Source: Candidatus Gastranaerophilales bacterium
GTDB lineage: Bacteria; Cyanobacteriota; Vampirovibrionia; Gastranaerophilales; Gastranaerophilaceae
Assembly (NCBI GenBank): GCA_944324915.1
Contig: CALUYD010000002.1
Span: 124,001 to 188,000 of the forward strand
Length of the DNA: 64,000 nt
Direction: 5' to 3'
Of the stretch, positions 1-7,497 are shown in pieces. A model generated the notes under the pieces. It saw only the letters and a list, made by a program, of their open reading frames with translations, did not search any database and was not told the DNA's origin. The position numbers were made by a program, and so were the translations under genes. Within the stretch, counting starts at the first letter, position 1, and the number at the start of each line of letters is the position of its first letter.

Positions 1-29
1 TCCTTCAAGTATAACTTTGATATTCAAGT

Positions 30-1349
30 TTATGCCTTTTGTTCTACTTGTTTACCGCATAAAAGTTCGTAATCAAGTTCATTTTCATTATCTGCAATAA
101 TTGCTGCAACAACTGCATCTGATGTTATGTTGCATATTGTTCTGAACATATCTATAAATCTTTCTAAAGTAAATAACAATGAAAAACCGATTACTAGTTG
201 TTCAGGAGTTAAACCGATACCATTTAAAATTAGAGCAATTGTGATTAAGCCTGCTCCAGGAATACCTGCTGAAGTTGATGAAGCGATTATTGCTAAAAAT
301 GCAATTTCAACTATTAATAATGGTGTTAATTCAATTCCATACATTTGAGTTAAAAATATAACGGCAATGGTTTGCATAATAGCTGTACCATCCATATTTA
401 AGGTAGCACCCAAAGGCAAAACAAATGAGCAAACTCTGTTTGAAATACCTCTCTTTTCGCAACATGTGATTGTCAAAGGTAATGTTGCAGAAGATGATGC
501 AGTACCGAAAGCAACCATTATAGCTTCAGAAATTGCACCGAATAATTTTCCTGCAGGTACTTTTGAGAATACTTTTAACATTAGAGGATAAACTACAAAG
601 AATTGAATAGCTATTGCAATATAGAATGCTAATATATATTTTGAAATGTTTGAAAATACATCAATACCAAAACTTCCCACTGCACTTGCGGTTAAGGCAA
701 ATACACCCGGGGCTGCTAAATACATAATCCAATCAGTTACTTTCATTGTTGCTGCAAAAATACTTTCAAATAGTGAAATTAAAGGTCTTGAAATTTCACC
801 TGCTTTTGTTAGAGCTATTGCAAAGATTGTTGTAAATAATATTACAGGAATCATGTTGCCTGAAGCTAAGGAAGCAAAAGGATTTTTGGGTATCATATTC
901 ATAAAAATATTAGCCAAATTTTCTCTTTGGTATTCGATAGCGTTAGCAACATATCCTTGAATATTTTGTATTATGCTTTGATTTACTAGTTCTTTTGCTC
1001 CTACTCCGGGGTGTAATAAAATTGCAACAGCTGAAGCAATGCTGACTGCTGCAATTGTTATAATACCGTAATATAAAAGCATTTTTGAACCAAATTTAGT
1101 TAATTGCTTAGAATCACCTATATTTGATATACCAATTACGATAGCACTTATTACTAAAGGCAGAACTACCATTTGAATAATATTTATGAAACCTTCTCCC
1201 ACGAAGTGCAACACTTTATATAATTGCGGAAAATCTGCTTGAGGCATTTGCCAGCCAACAATTATCCCTAAAAGTAATCCTATAAATATATGTCCGTTTC
1301 TTTTAAGACCCAATAACAGCGCAATTATAACTTGCATGTGTAAACCCAT
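30..1349 (-). CDS. dicarboxylate/amino acid:cation symporter (DAACS, GltP/DctA type)
   Basis: A 439-residue inner-membrane secondary transporter, predicted to import glutamate, aspartate or C4-dicarboxylates with protons or sodium. The family signatures are visible: the serine-rich re-entrant loop SSSATLPLT near residue 285, the GATLNMDGTA motif near 315, and the second re-entrant loop STSAGIPGAG near 358. Length is normal and multiple hydrophobic segments are present. The ATG has a GAGGA Shine-Dalgarno 9 nt upstream; a second in-frame ATG lies four codons downstream. The gene stands alone. Family confidence is high; substrate cannot be read from sequence. Confidence 0.93.
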   Translation of the reverse strand: MGLHMQVIIALLLGLKRNGHIFIGLLLGIIVGWQMPQADFPQLYKVLHFVGEGFINIIQMVVLPLVISAIVIGISNIGDSKQLTKFGSKMLLYYGIITIAAVSIASAVAILLHPGVGAKELVNQSIIQNIQGYVANAIEYQRENLANIFMNMIPKNPFASLASGNMIPVILFTTIFAIALTKAGEISRPLISLFESIFAATMKVTDWIMYLAAPGVFALTASAVGSFGIDVFSNISKYILAFYIAIAIQFFVVYPLMLKVFSKVPAGKLFGAISEAIMVAFGTASSSATLPLTITCCEKRGISNRVCSFVLPLGATLNMDGTAIMQTIAVIFLTQMYGIELTPLLIVEIAFLAIIASSTSAGIPGAGLITIALILNGIGLTPEQLVIGFSLLFTLERFIDMFRTICNITSDAVVAAIIADNENELDYELLCGKQVEQKA

Positions 1350-1455
1350 CGATAAGTGTCCTCATAATACTATTTTGATTTATTCTACTATGTTTTAGAT
1401 AATTTTGCAAAGAAATTCAAACAAAAAACTGATTTAATTTAAGTAATCATAAGAT

Positions 1456-1461
1456 TATTAT
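1456..1461 (+). promoter_or_regulatory. -10 element TATTAT of a candidate leaderless promoter
   Basis: TATTAT ends exactly 6 nt before the ATG at 1468 (gap TAACCT), so the predicted transcription start falls on the start codon. There is no Shine-Dalgarno and the -35 region is weak. Confidence 0.45.
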
Positions 1462-1467
1462 TAACCT

Positions 1468-1650
1468 ATGGAAAATAAAAATAATTTAAATTTTTTGGGA
1501 ATAATGTTTGAATGTTGTAATGTATATGGAAGAATATACAAAAATAAAGAAGGCACTCATTACCAAGGAAGATGCCCAAGATGTCTGCGAGAAATAAAAA
1601 TCAGAATTGGCGAAGAAGGTACAAAAAACAGGTTCTTTAGAGCTCATTAA
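1468..1650 (+). CDS. small zinc-ribbon-like protein
   Basis: A 60-residue protein with a Cys pair near residues 16-17 and a CPRC knuckle near 36, followed by basic residues (KIRIGEEG) and a C-terminal NRFFRAH. The pattern CNVYGRIY...GRCPRC...RIG..GT..RFF resembles a short conserved zinc-ribbon family that I recall from other bacteria but cannot name. The motif density favours this reading over the overlapping antisense frame. There is no Shine-Dalgarno; a -10 box sits 6 nt upstream. Function is unknown. Confidence 0.7.
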   Translation: MENKNNLNFLGIMFECCNVYGRIYKNKEGTHYQGRCPRCLREIKIRIGEEGTKNRFFRAH

Positions 1651-1683
1651 AAAAATAAACCCTTGAGCAAATAACACAAGGGA
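1651..1683 (-). terminator. Rho-independent terminator of the 1712-2737 gene
   Basis: On the minus strand a CCCTTG/CAAGGG stem with an 11-nt loop is followed by a T-rich tail. It lies directly downstream of the minus-strand stop codon at 1712. Confidence 0.6.
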
Positions 1684-1711
1684 TAAATACAAAGGAATAT
1701 TTTTATTTGGC

Positions 1712-2737
1712 TTAGCCACTAAATGTTTTAAATACTGTTTCGATTGTATCTTCAATAACCTTGGATACTGAATCCATTTCTGTTTGTATTGCGTTATGTT
1801 CTGTGTCTAATTGATTGATTTGTAATTCAAGGGCTCTATCTTCTTCTTGAATTTTTTCTGTTTCTTTGTTTAGTTTTTCAACTTCTCTTTCGTATAACAT
1901 TTTTTTGTATTCATATTCATTCATTGCTTCTTGATACAATGTTTCATCTTCAGTTGATGTAGTTGAGATTGAATATGTGCTTCCAATCATTTCGGGTACA
2001 TCATCAGAGCTTACTATTTGAATTGATGACAATCTTCCGTTATCTCCTTGAGTTAGTGCTGCTTTGGCTGTTGCTGTGTTTGTTTTCTTTTGTGAACCTT
2101 GATAGTCAAATGTATAATTTCCATAATATACGTTTTTGCCTTCTACTGTTTCAAAAGCTGTGGAATCAAGATCGTTTTCAGATGTATAATAAGCGACACC
2201 ATCTTTCATATACATATAAAATGTACCGCCTGTTAATCCTTGAGATTCCATAATGGTAGTTAAACCTTGGTATTTTTCATAATCTTTGTCAATTTTTGTG
2301 ATTGTAGATTTTTCAGGGTCGTTTTCATCATATATGTACGATTCAAGTCCCATTTGAAAAGAAAGATATGAATAACCGTTATCACCTTTTGTCGCAGTGA
2401 TTACACTATCTTTTGCGGTGTAAGAATATGCTTTTGCAATTTCTTCATCCCAAGTTAAAGTAACATCGTAAAATCCTTCATATTCTCCTGAAGTAATTTT
2501 TGTGAAATTTTCAATTCTGTAATCTTGATATGTTGAATCAATAGTATAAGTTGTTTTAAGATAATCCGTAACAGCAGGCGGAGTAGGTACGTCAAGGTCA
2601 TTATATTTACCGTACAATCCCATAATTTCATTAGAAAGTGCTGTTCTTTGTTGGTTTATCTGTTGAACCTGAAATTCAATATTGCTCTTTCTTGCGGTTA
2701 AGCCAAGAAAACGAGCTTGACTTGCTGCTAATCCCAT
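1712..2737 (-). CDS. MGLAASQAR-type coiled-coil protein, possibly exported structural protein
   Basis: A 341-residue protein beginning MGLAASQARFLGLTARKS with no classical signal peptide. The first ~45 residues are predicted helical (IEFQVQQINQQRTALS). Residues ~60-250 are Tyr/Thr/Gly-rich and probably beta. The last ~85 residues form a charged coiled coil (YEREVEKLNKETEKIQEED) ending in a hydrophobic tail. Paired terminal helices around a variable core recall flagellar hook-, filament- and needle-type proteins, but no homology is claimed. The ATG has a GGAAGGGTGAC ribosome-binding site. No export apparatus is encoded nearby. Confidence 0.75.
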   Translation of the reverse strand: MGLAASQARFLGLTARKSNIEFQVQQINQQRTALSNEIMGLYGKYNDLDVPTPPAVTDYLKTTYTIDSTYQDYRIENFTKITSGEYEGFYDVTLTWDEEIAKAYSYTAKDSVITATKGDNGYSYLSFQMGLESYIYDENDPEKSTITKIDKDYEKYQGLTTIMESQGLTGGTFYMYMKDGVAYYTSENDLDSTAFETVEGKNVYYGNYTFDYQGSQKKTNTATAKAALTQGDNGRLSSIQIVSSDDVPEMIGSTYSISTTSTEDETLYQEAMNEYEYKKMLYEREVEKLNKETEKIQEEDRALELQINQLDTEHNAIQTEMDSVSKVIEDTIETVFKTFSG

Positions 2738-2824
2738 ATTGTCACCCTTCCTTCGTATTTATGTTTTTGTATACGACATTCGAATGATAATTCTTTAGTA
2801 TTATTTCTTTTTTTGTAACATTTA

Positions 2825-2853
2825 TTAACATTTCACACTAATCACGCTATAAT
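2825..2853 (+). promoter_or_regulatory. sigma-70-type promoter TTAACA-17-TATAAT
   Basis: TTAACA (2825-2830), a 17-nt spacer and TATAAT (2848-2853). Transcription should begin near 2860, which overlaps the ATG at 2858 and argues for the downstream TTG start at 2891. Confidence 0.7.
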
Positions 2854-2890
2854 ATATATGGTTATTAATGTTTTAAAAGGAAAAGTCAAA

Positions 2891-3784
2891 TTGCCGTATT
2901 CATTAATAGATAATCATACCCATGGGGCTTTTGGAATTAACTATAATGAAGCAAATTATGATGAAATTAAGTTTGCTTTATCTGAACTATATAAAAGAAA
3001 TATTAAAGGTATATGCCCTACATTAGTAGGCGATGATGATAATAAAATATATAATCAATTAAAAATATTTAAAAAAATAAGAAACGAACAATTAAAAAAG
3101 ATTAATGCTGAAGCATTAGTTTTAGGGGTTCATCTTGAAGGAACATTTTTAAGTCCGAATAAATCAGGTATTCAAGATAAAAATGTTTTTAAAAAGCCAA
3201 CGCAAGAAAATTTTAAGACCTTGGTATCTGATTGTGAAGATATTATAAAAATAGTGACAATTGCTCCTGAAGAAGATATTAATTTGATTGATTATTTAAA
3301 TGAAAAAAATATTAAAACTCAAGCAGGGCATACAATAGGGGAAAGTTTGAAAAATTGTGTTGCAACAACTCATCATTTTAATGCAATGAATTCGATTCAT
3401 CATAGAAATAAATCTATTGCGCTTGAAGGTTTAATTAGAGATGATATTTATTGCGAGATAATTCCTGATTTAATTCATACTAACCTTGATATTTTAAAAT
3501 TGGTTTTGAAAACTAAACCAAAAGATAAGATAATATTTATTAGCGATAGTTTACCGTCTGCTAATTATGATAAGGATATAATTTTTTGTAATAAAAAAAT
3601 AAATAAATTTGGAAAAGATGAAAATAATACTCTAGCCGGTTCAAATAAGACATTGGATGTGATATGTAATAATTTGATAGAAAATAAAATATTAGCTAGG
3701 GAAGATATAATCCAAATGGGATTTAAAAATCAGATAAAATATCTTAATTTATCAAAAGAAGAAATCGATATTTTAAATAGTTGA
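2891..3784 (+). CDS. short N-acetylglucosamine-6-phosphate deacetylase-like amidohydrolase
   Basis: Predicted metal-dependent amidohydrolase of the NagA type, which removes acetate from GlcNAc-6-P. Visible motifs are IDNHTHG (first metal HxH), GVHLEGTFLSP (NagA HLEGPF-like with metal Glu), QAGHT, THHFNAMN.IHHR and ISDS near the catalytic Asp position. It has about 297 residues against roughly 380 for typical NagA; the N-terminal beta-sandwich part is missing and the chain starts at the barrel. An ATG at 2858 overlaps the promoter start site, whereas TTG 2891 has AAAAGGA 9 nt upstream, so I chose TTG. It may act with the nanE-kinase pair at 40.5-42.1 kb. Substrate is inferred. Confidence 0.72.
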   Translation: MPYSLIDNHTHGAFGINYNEANYDEIKFALSELYKRNIKGICPTLVGDDDNKIYNQLKIFKKIRNEQLKKINAEALVLGVHLEGTFLSPNKSGIQDKNVFKKPTQENFKTLVSDCEDIIKIVTIAPEEDINLIDYLNEKNIKTQAGHTIGESLKNCVATTHHFNAMNSIHHRNKSIALEGLIRDDIYCEIIPDLIHTNLDILKLVLKTKPKDKIIFISDSLPSANYDKDIIFCNKKINKFGKDENNTLAGSNKTLDVICNNLIENKILAREDIIQMGFKNQIKYLNLSKEEIDILNS

Positions 3785-3831
3785 AAATTATGCTAGACTA
3801 ATTTTAAAATTAATATATAAAGAAGGTAGAA

Positions 3832-4305
3832 ATGAAAAAAAATATTATATTAGCAATATCAATAGTATTACTTGGCGGATTTTACACATTTAATTCAAAT
3901 AATTTTACTGCCATTGTTCAAGCAGCACAAACTCAAACAGTAAAACCAATATCTGCAACATCATTAGCAATAGTTGCAAATCCTAATAAATATCTAAATA
4001 AAACCGTTAAAATGCAAGCAACTTTTGATAAATTTTCAACCCTTGGGCTTGATTATGATAAAGCGTTGAGAAAAAGCAGTGATTATATTGGTATATTAAT
4101 TCAAAGAGATGATGTTTCAGATCATAATATTCCGTTATCTGAAATGAAATTATTTATGAAAAAAGAAATGGCTGAAAAATTTATTGATTTAGATACAGGA
4201 GATAAAGTTGAAATTACAGCTAAGGAGTTTTCAACAGCGCTTGGTGATCCTTGGCTTGATATTGAGCAATTAACAGTAATTCAAAAAGTTAAAAAGGCGA
4301 ATTAG
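3832..4305 (+). CDS. secreted protein with small beta-rich domain, unknown function
   Basis: A 157-residue protein with a clear signal peptide: MKK, a hydrophobic stretch to about residue 19, and a probable cleavage near VQAA (residue ~31). The mature part contains ANPNKYLNKTVKMQATFDKFS and TGDKVEITAK, a pattern seen in OB-fold-like periplasmic domains, but no family can be assigned. The start has an AGAAGG ribosome-binding site. It lies 47 nt after the NagA-like gene and 18 nt before the GH57 gene. Confidence 0.72.
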   Translation: MKKNIILAISIVLLGGFYTFNSNNFTAIVQAAQTQTVKPISATSLAIVANPNKYLNKTVKMQATFDKFSTLGLDYDKALRKSSDYIGILIQRDDVSDHNIPLSEMKLFMKKEMAEKFIDLDTGDKVEITAKEFSTALGDPWLDIEQLTVIQKVKKAN

Positions 4306-4311
4306 TATAAT
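4306..4311 (+). promoter_or_regulatory. possible internal -10 TATAAT before the GH57 gene
   Basis: TATAAT lies 12 nt upstream of the ATG at 4324, so a transcript from here would have a very short leader containing GGAAG. It may add to read-through from upstream. Confidence 0.35.
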
Positions 4312-4323
4312 TAGAGTTGGAAG

Positions 4324-6828
4324 ATGAGCGAGAATAAAAAATATCTAACAATACATGGACATTTTTATCAACCACCCAGAGAAAACCCTTGGATAGAAGA
4401 AATAGAACTACAAGATAGCGCATTGCCAAATCATGATTGGAATGAAAAAATTTGCTGGCAATGTTACAGTCCTAACAGTGTTTCAAGAATTGTAGATGGT
4501 GATAATTCAATAATTGAAATATCAAATAATTATGAATATATGAGTTTCAATTTTGGTCCTACATTGTTAAATTGGATGGAAAAGCACAATCCATCAGCTT
4601 ATAAAAGAATAATTGAAGCTGATATTGAATCTCGTGAACTATATGACGGGCATGGTTGCGCTATTGCTCAAGTATATAACCATATTATTATGCCTTTAGC
4701 TAATCAGAATGATAAAATTACTCAAGTTTTATGGGGCTTGAGAGATTTTCAAAAAAGATTTGGCAGAAATTCTGAAGGTATTTGGCTTGCAGAAACTGCT
4801 GTTGATGCTCAAACTTTAGAAGTATTAATTGATTGCGGTATAAAATATACAATTTTATCTCCTCATCAAGCTAAATGTATAAATAAAATTGGTGAACATA
4901 ATTGGCAAGATGTTTCTTGGGGTTCAATTGACCCATCTCGAGCATATAGATATTTTGTTGAAGGAACGAATAAAGAAAAATACATTGATTTATTTTTCTA
5001 TGACGGCTCAATTTCTAAATCTGTCGCATTTGATAATTTATTACAAGACGGTAAAAAATTTGCATACAGATTAAATGACGGATATGTTGAATCAAGAAAT
5101 CATAGCCAAATCGTAAATATTGCAACTGATGGCGAAAGCTACGGTCATCATACTAAATTTGGCGATATGGCTCTAGCTTATGTTTTAAGGGTTGGCGCTA
5201 AGCAATTAGGTTTTGAAATTACAAATTATGCTTGTTTTTTAGAAAAACACCCGCCTGAATATGAAGTTGATATAAAACCTGTTAGCGCTTGGAGTTGTGC
5301 TCATGGTGTCGGTCGTTGGATGGATGATTGCGGATGTTCAACAGGAGCATTGCCTCATTGGAATCAAAAATGGAGAAAACCATTAAGACAAGCGCTTGAT
5401 TATTTGAGAGATGAATTGATTAATCTTTGTTCTATGCAAGGAACAAAATATTATAAAGATTTTTGGCAAGCAAGAAATGGTTATATTGATGTTATCTTAG
5501 ATAGAAGTAAAGTTGCTTTGGATGAGTTTTTTGATAAATATGCAAAGAAAACTCTAAATGAACCGGATAGAATTAAAGCGGTTAAATTAATGGAAATTCA
5601 ACGCTTTAGTCAATTAATGTATACAAGCTGCGGTTGGTTTTTTGCGGATATTTCAGGAATTGAAACAACTCAAATTTTAAAATATGCATATAGAGCTATG
5701 GAGCTTGCAAGCGAATTTACGAATGCAAATTATGAAAAAACATTTCTTTCTATTTTGCAAAAAGCAAAAAGTAATATTCAAGAATTCGGAAACGGAAAAG
5801 ATATTTTTAATCGCTGGGTAAAACCTGCTGCGGTAGGAATAGAGAAAATCACTGCTCAATATGCGATAGAATCATCTTTTGAAAATGAAACAGACAAAAA
5901 AGAATCTGATTTATATTGCTATAAAGTTAAAAGAAATAATATAAAAAAATATGTAAATTTAGATAATATATTGTCTTTCGGAAAAATTGACGTTACTTCA
6001 AACATTACTTTTGAAAAAAAAGAAATGTCTTATGTAATTTTGCAAACCCAAAATTATGATTTTTATTGCGCTGTAAAAGAGTTTAATTGCGCCGATGATT
6101 ATAGTCTTGAAGCAAAAGAAATTTCAAAAGTATTTAAAAAAGACGGTATAATTGAAACTCTGCAAGCTATTGAATTATATTACGGTTCAAGATTTTATTC
6201 TCTAAAAGATATACCAATCGATAGAAGAAAAACAATTCTTGAAAATATGATTCAAAGCAAATTGCAAAAAGCTGCACAAACATATCAAGATATGTATGAA
6301 AGTTTATTAAATCCGATTAGCCATTTAAATGACTTAGGTATGGATATTCCTGAAGGATTTAGAGTTTGTGCTAAATATACTTTATTATCCGATTTAGATG
6401 AAGAATTAACTAATATCAAAAAATATAACGACGCTAAAGCAATTGAGAGATTGCTTGCGATAAAACAATTGGCGGATAAGTTCAAAATTAAATTGAATAC
6501 TCCAAGAATAAGAACTCTTTTATCAAGCAGGCTTTCAAAATTAATTACTTCTTTAGTTGTTGATATGACTATTGATAATACTAAAGAATTGATTGATTTT
6601 TTTGAATTATTGGAAAAATTAAATATAGAAACTGAAATATCTGCTGCTCAAAATACTTTTTATGAAATGTTTTGTTCTAATTTTGAAAGATTTTATGAAA
6701 AAACTTGCGCTAAATTTGGCGATAACACAAGAGAATTGTTGTTAAATTTATTAGAAATTGGCAGAAAATTAAACATAAACGTTAATTTCTATAAAGATAA
6801 AGTTGATAGCTTAACAGGAAAAGTTTAG
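4324..6828 (+). CDS. GH57 family alpha-glucan hydrolase/transferase with DUF3536 region
   Basis: An 834-residue cytoplasmic GH57 enzyme, expected to cleave or rearrange alpha-1,4-glucan such as glycogen by retention. The N-terminus IHGHFYQPPRENPW carries the family His motif. The predicted nucleophile is Glu157 in GIWLAETAVD and the acid/base is Asp269 in TDGESYGHH. The C-terminal half (~residue 330 onward) matches the long helical extension typical of DUF3536-bearing GH57 proteins. No signal peptide is present. It ends with a 4-bp convergent overlap with the next gene. A phosphorylase-like gene at 25.9 kb may share the pathway. Exact activity (amylase or glucanotransferase) is not readable. 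Confidence 0.88.
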   Translation: MSENKKYLTIHGHFYQPPRENPWIEEIELQDSALPNHDWNEKICWQCYSPNSVSRIVDGDNSIIEISNNYEYMSFNFGPTLLNWMEKHNPSAYKRIIEADIESRELYDGHGCAIAQVYNHIIMPLANQNDKITQVLWGLRDFQKRFGRNSEGIWLAETAVDAQTLEVLIDCGIKYTILSPHQAKCINKIGEHNWQDVSWGSIDPSRAYRYFVEGTNKEKYIDLFFYDGSISKSVAFDNLLQDGKKFAYRLNDGYVESRNHSQIVNIATDGESYGHHTKFGDMALAYVLRVGAKQLGFEITNYACFLEKHPPEYEVDIKPVSAWSCAHGVGRWMDDCGCSTGALPHWNQKWRKPLRQALDYLRDELINLCSMQGTKYYKDFWQARNGYIDVILDRSKVALDEFFDKYAKKTLNEPDRIKAVKLMEIQRFSQLMYTSCGWFFADISGIETTQILKYAYRAMELASEFTNANYEKTFLSILQKAKSNIQEFGNGKDIFNRWVKPAAVGIEKITAQYAIESSFENETDKKESDLYCYKVKRNNIKKYVNLDNILSFGKIDVTSNITFEKKEMSYVILQTQNYDFYCAVKEFNCADDYSLEAKEISKVFKKDGIIETLQAIELYYGSRFYSLKDIPIDRRKTILENMIQSKLQKAAQTYQDMYESLLNPISHLNDLGMDIPEGFRVCAKYTLLSDLDEELTNIKKYNDAKAIERLLAIKQLADKFKIKLNTPRIRTLLSSRLSKLITSLVVDMTIDNTKELIDFFELLEKLNIETEISAAQNTFYEMFCSNFERFYEKTCAKFGDNTRELLLNLLEIGRKLNINVNFYKDKVDSLTGKV

Positions 6829-7451
6829 TTATTCATATCTCTTGCTAATACAGGTATTTCGTCGATTTGAAATAGCTCGTGAGTTTTTGCGCCGTTAATA
6901 TAATCCATAGCAAACATAGCGCAAATTATGGCTTCAAGCGCTGAAGCCGGCAACATATTATCAGGCATTTCATCAAAACCATATTTTAATTTAAGAGATG
7001 TTTGAAGATTTTTACAATCTATGCTTGTTCTGGATAGATAATGAGAACAAATATTATAAGATTGTCTTAATTGGTTTATATCGGCTCTTATTATTTTTAT
7101 ATTTTTTTCTTTTAATTTTTTAAAGGTATCGCAACATCTTTTTGAAATTCGATTTGTCCAATCATTGCGATTAATTTTAAAATAATCGCCTAATGCTTTA
7201 TAATTTTTAGAATGTATTCTCCATTTGCCCTCTAAGAGTTTATTATCATAAGGAACAGAAGCACAAATTGCGCTTTGAGAAATATAGTGTGAGTTTTCAA
7301 AAAAATAGTCTATATCTTGCGCAAAATAAAATTTATCTATCAGAACAATTTTGGAATTTCTATCTAAAACACAAATTGAACTATCATAGCTTGATGAATT
7401 TGATAGTGCTAATCCTATGAAATAATTTTCTTTACTTGACAGGCTCTGCAT
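6825..7451 (-). CDS. uncharacterised protein, possibly RNase H-like fold (DUF429-like)
   Basis: A 208-residue soluble protein starting MQSLSSKENYFIGLALS. The order of an initial strand (FIGLALSNSSSYDSS), a middle section with ASVPYDNKLLEGKW, and a late helix SALEAIICAMFAMDY is reminiscent of DUF429-type RNase H-like proteins. The usual first acidic residue after the opening strand is not obvious. The frame is open to a TTG at 7487, but that codon is part of a consensus-like -35 box. The ATG at 7451 lies 7 nt after a TATACT -10 box, so a leaderless start is preferred. It overlaps the GH57 3' end by 4 bp. Confidence 0.62.
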   Translation of the reverse strand: MQSLSSKENYFIGLALSNSSSYDSSICVLDRNSKIVLIDKFYFAQDIDYFFENSHYISQSAICASVPYDNKLLEGKWRIHSKNYKALGDYFKINRNDWTNRISKRCCDTFKKLKEKNIKIIRADINQLRQSYNICSHYLSRTSIDCKNLQTSLKLKYGFDEMPDNMLPASALEAIICAMFAMDYINGAKTHELFQIDEIPVLARDMNN

Positions 7452-7466
7452 AATTAAGAGTATAAT
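7436..7466 (+). promoter_or_regulatory. plus-strand promoter TTGACA-19-TATAAT
   Basis: TTGACA (7436-7441) and TATAAT (7461-7466) with a long 19-nt spacer drive the ABC exporter gene. The -10 overlaps the -10 of the divergent promoter on the other strand. Confidence 0.6.
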
Positions 7467-7487
7467 TAAACTATCAAGTTTTTTCAA
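7459..7487 (-). promoter_or_regulatory. minus-strand promoter TTGAAA-17-TATACT
   Basis: On the minus strand TTGAAA (7487-7482), a 17-nt spacer and TATACT (7464-7459). The predicted start site falls at the ATG at 7451, giving a leaderless transcript. Confidence 0.65.
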
Positions 7488-7497
7488 GGAATTAATT

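Noticed and set aside
1486-1755. 89-residue minus-strand frame overlapping the small zinc-ribbon gene
   Set aside because: It overlaps both the plus-strand zinc-ribbon gene and the 1651-1683 terminator, has no plausible start signal and no conserved pattern; the plus-strand product has a CPRC motif.
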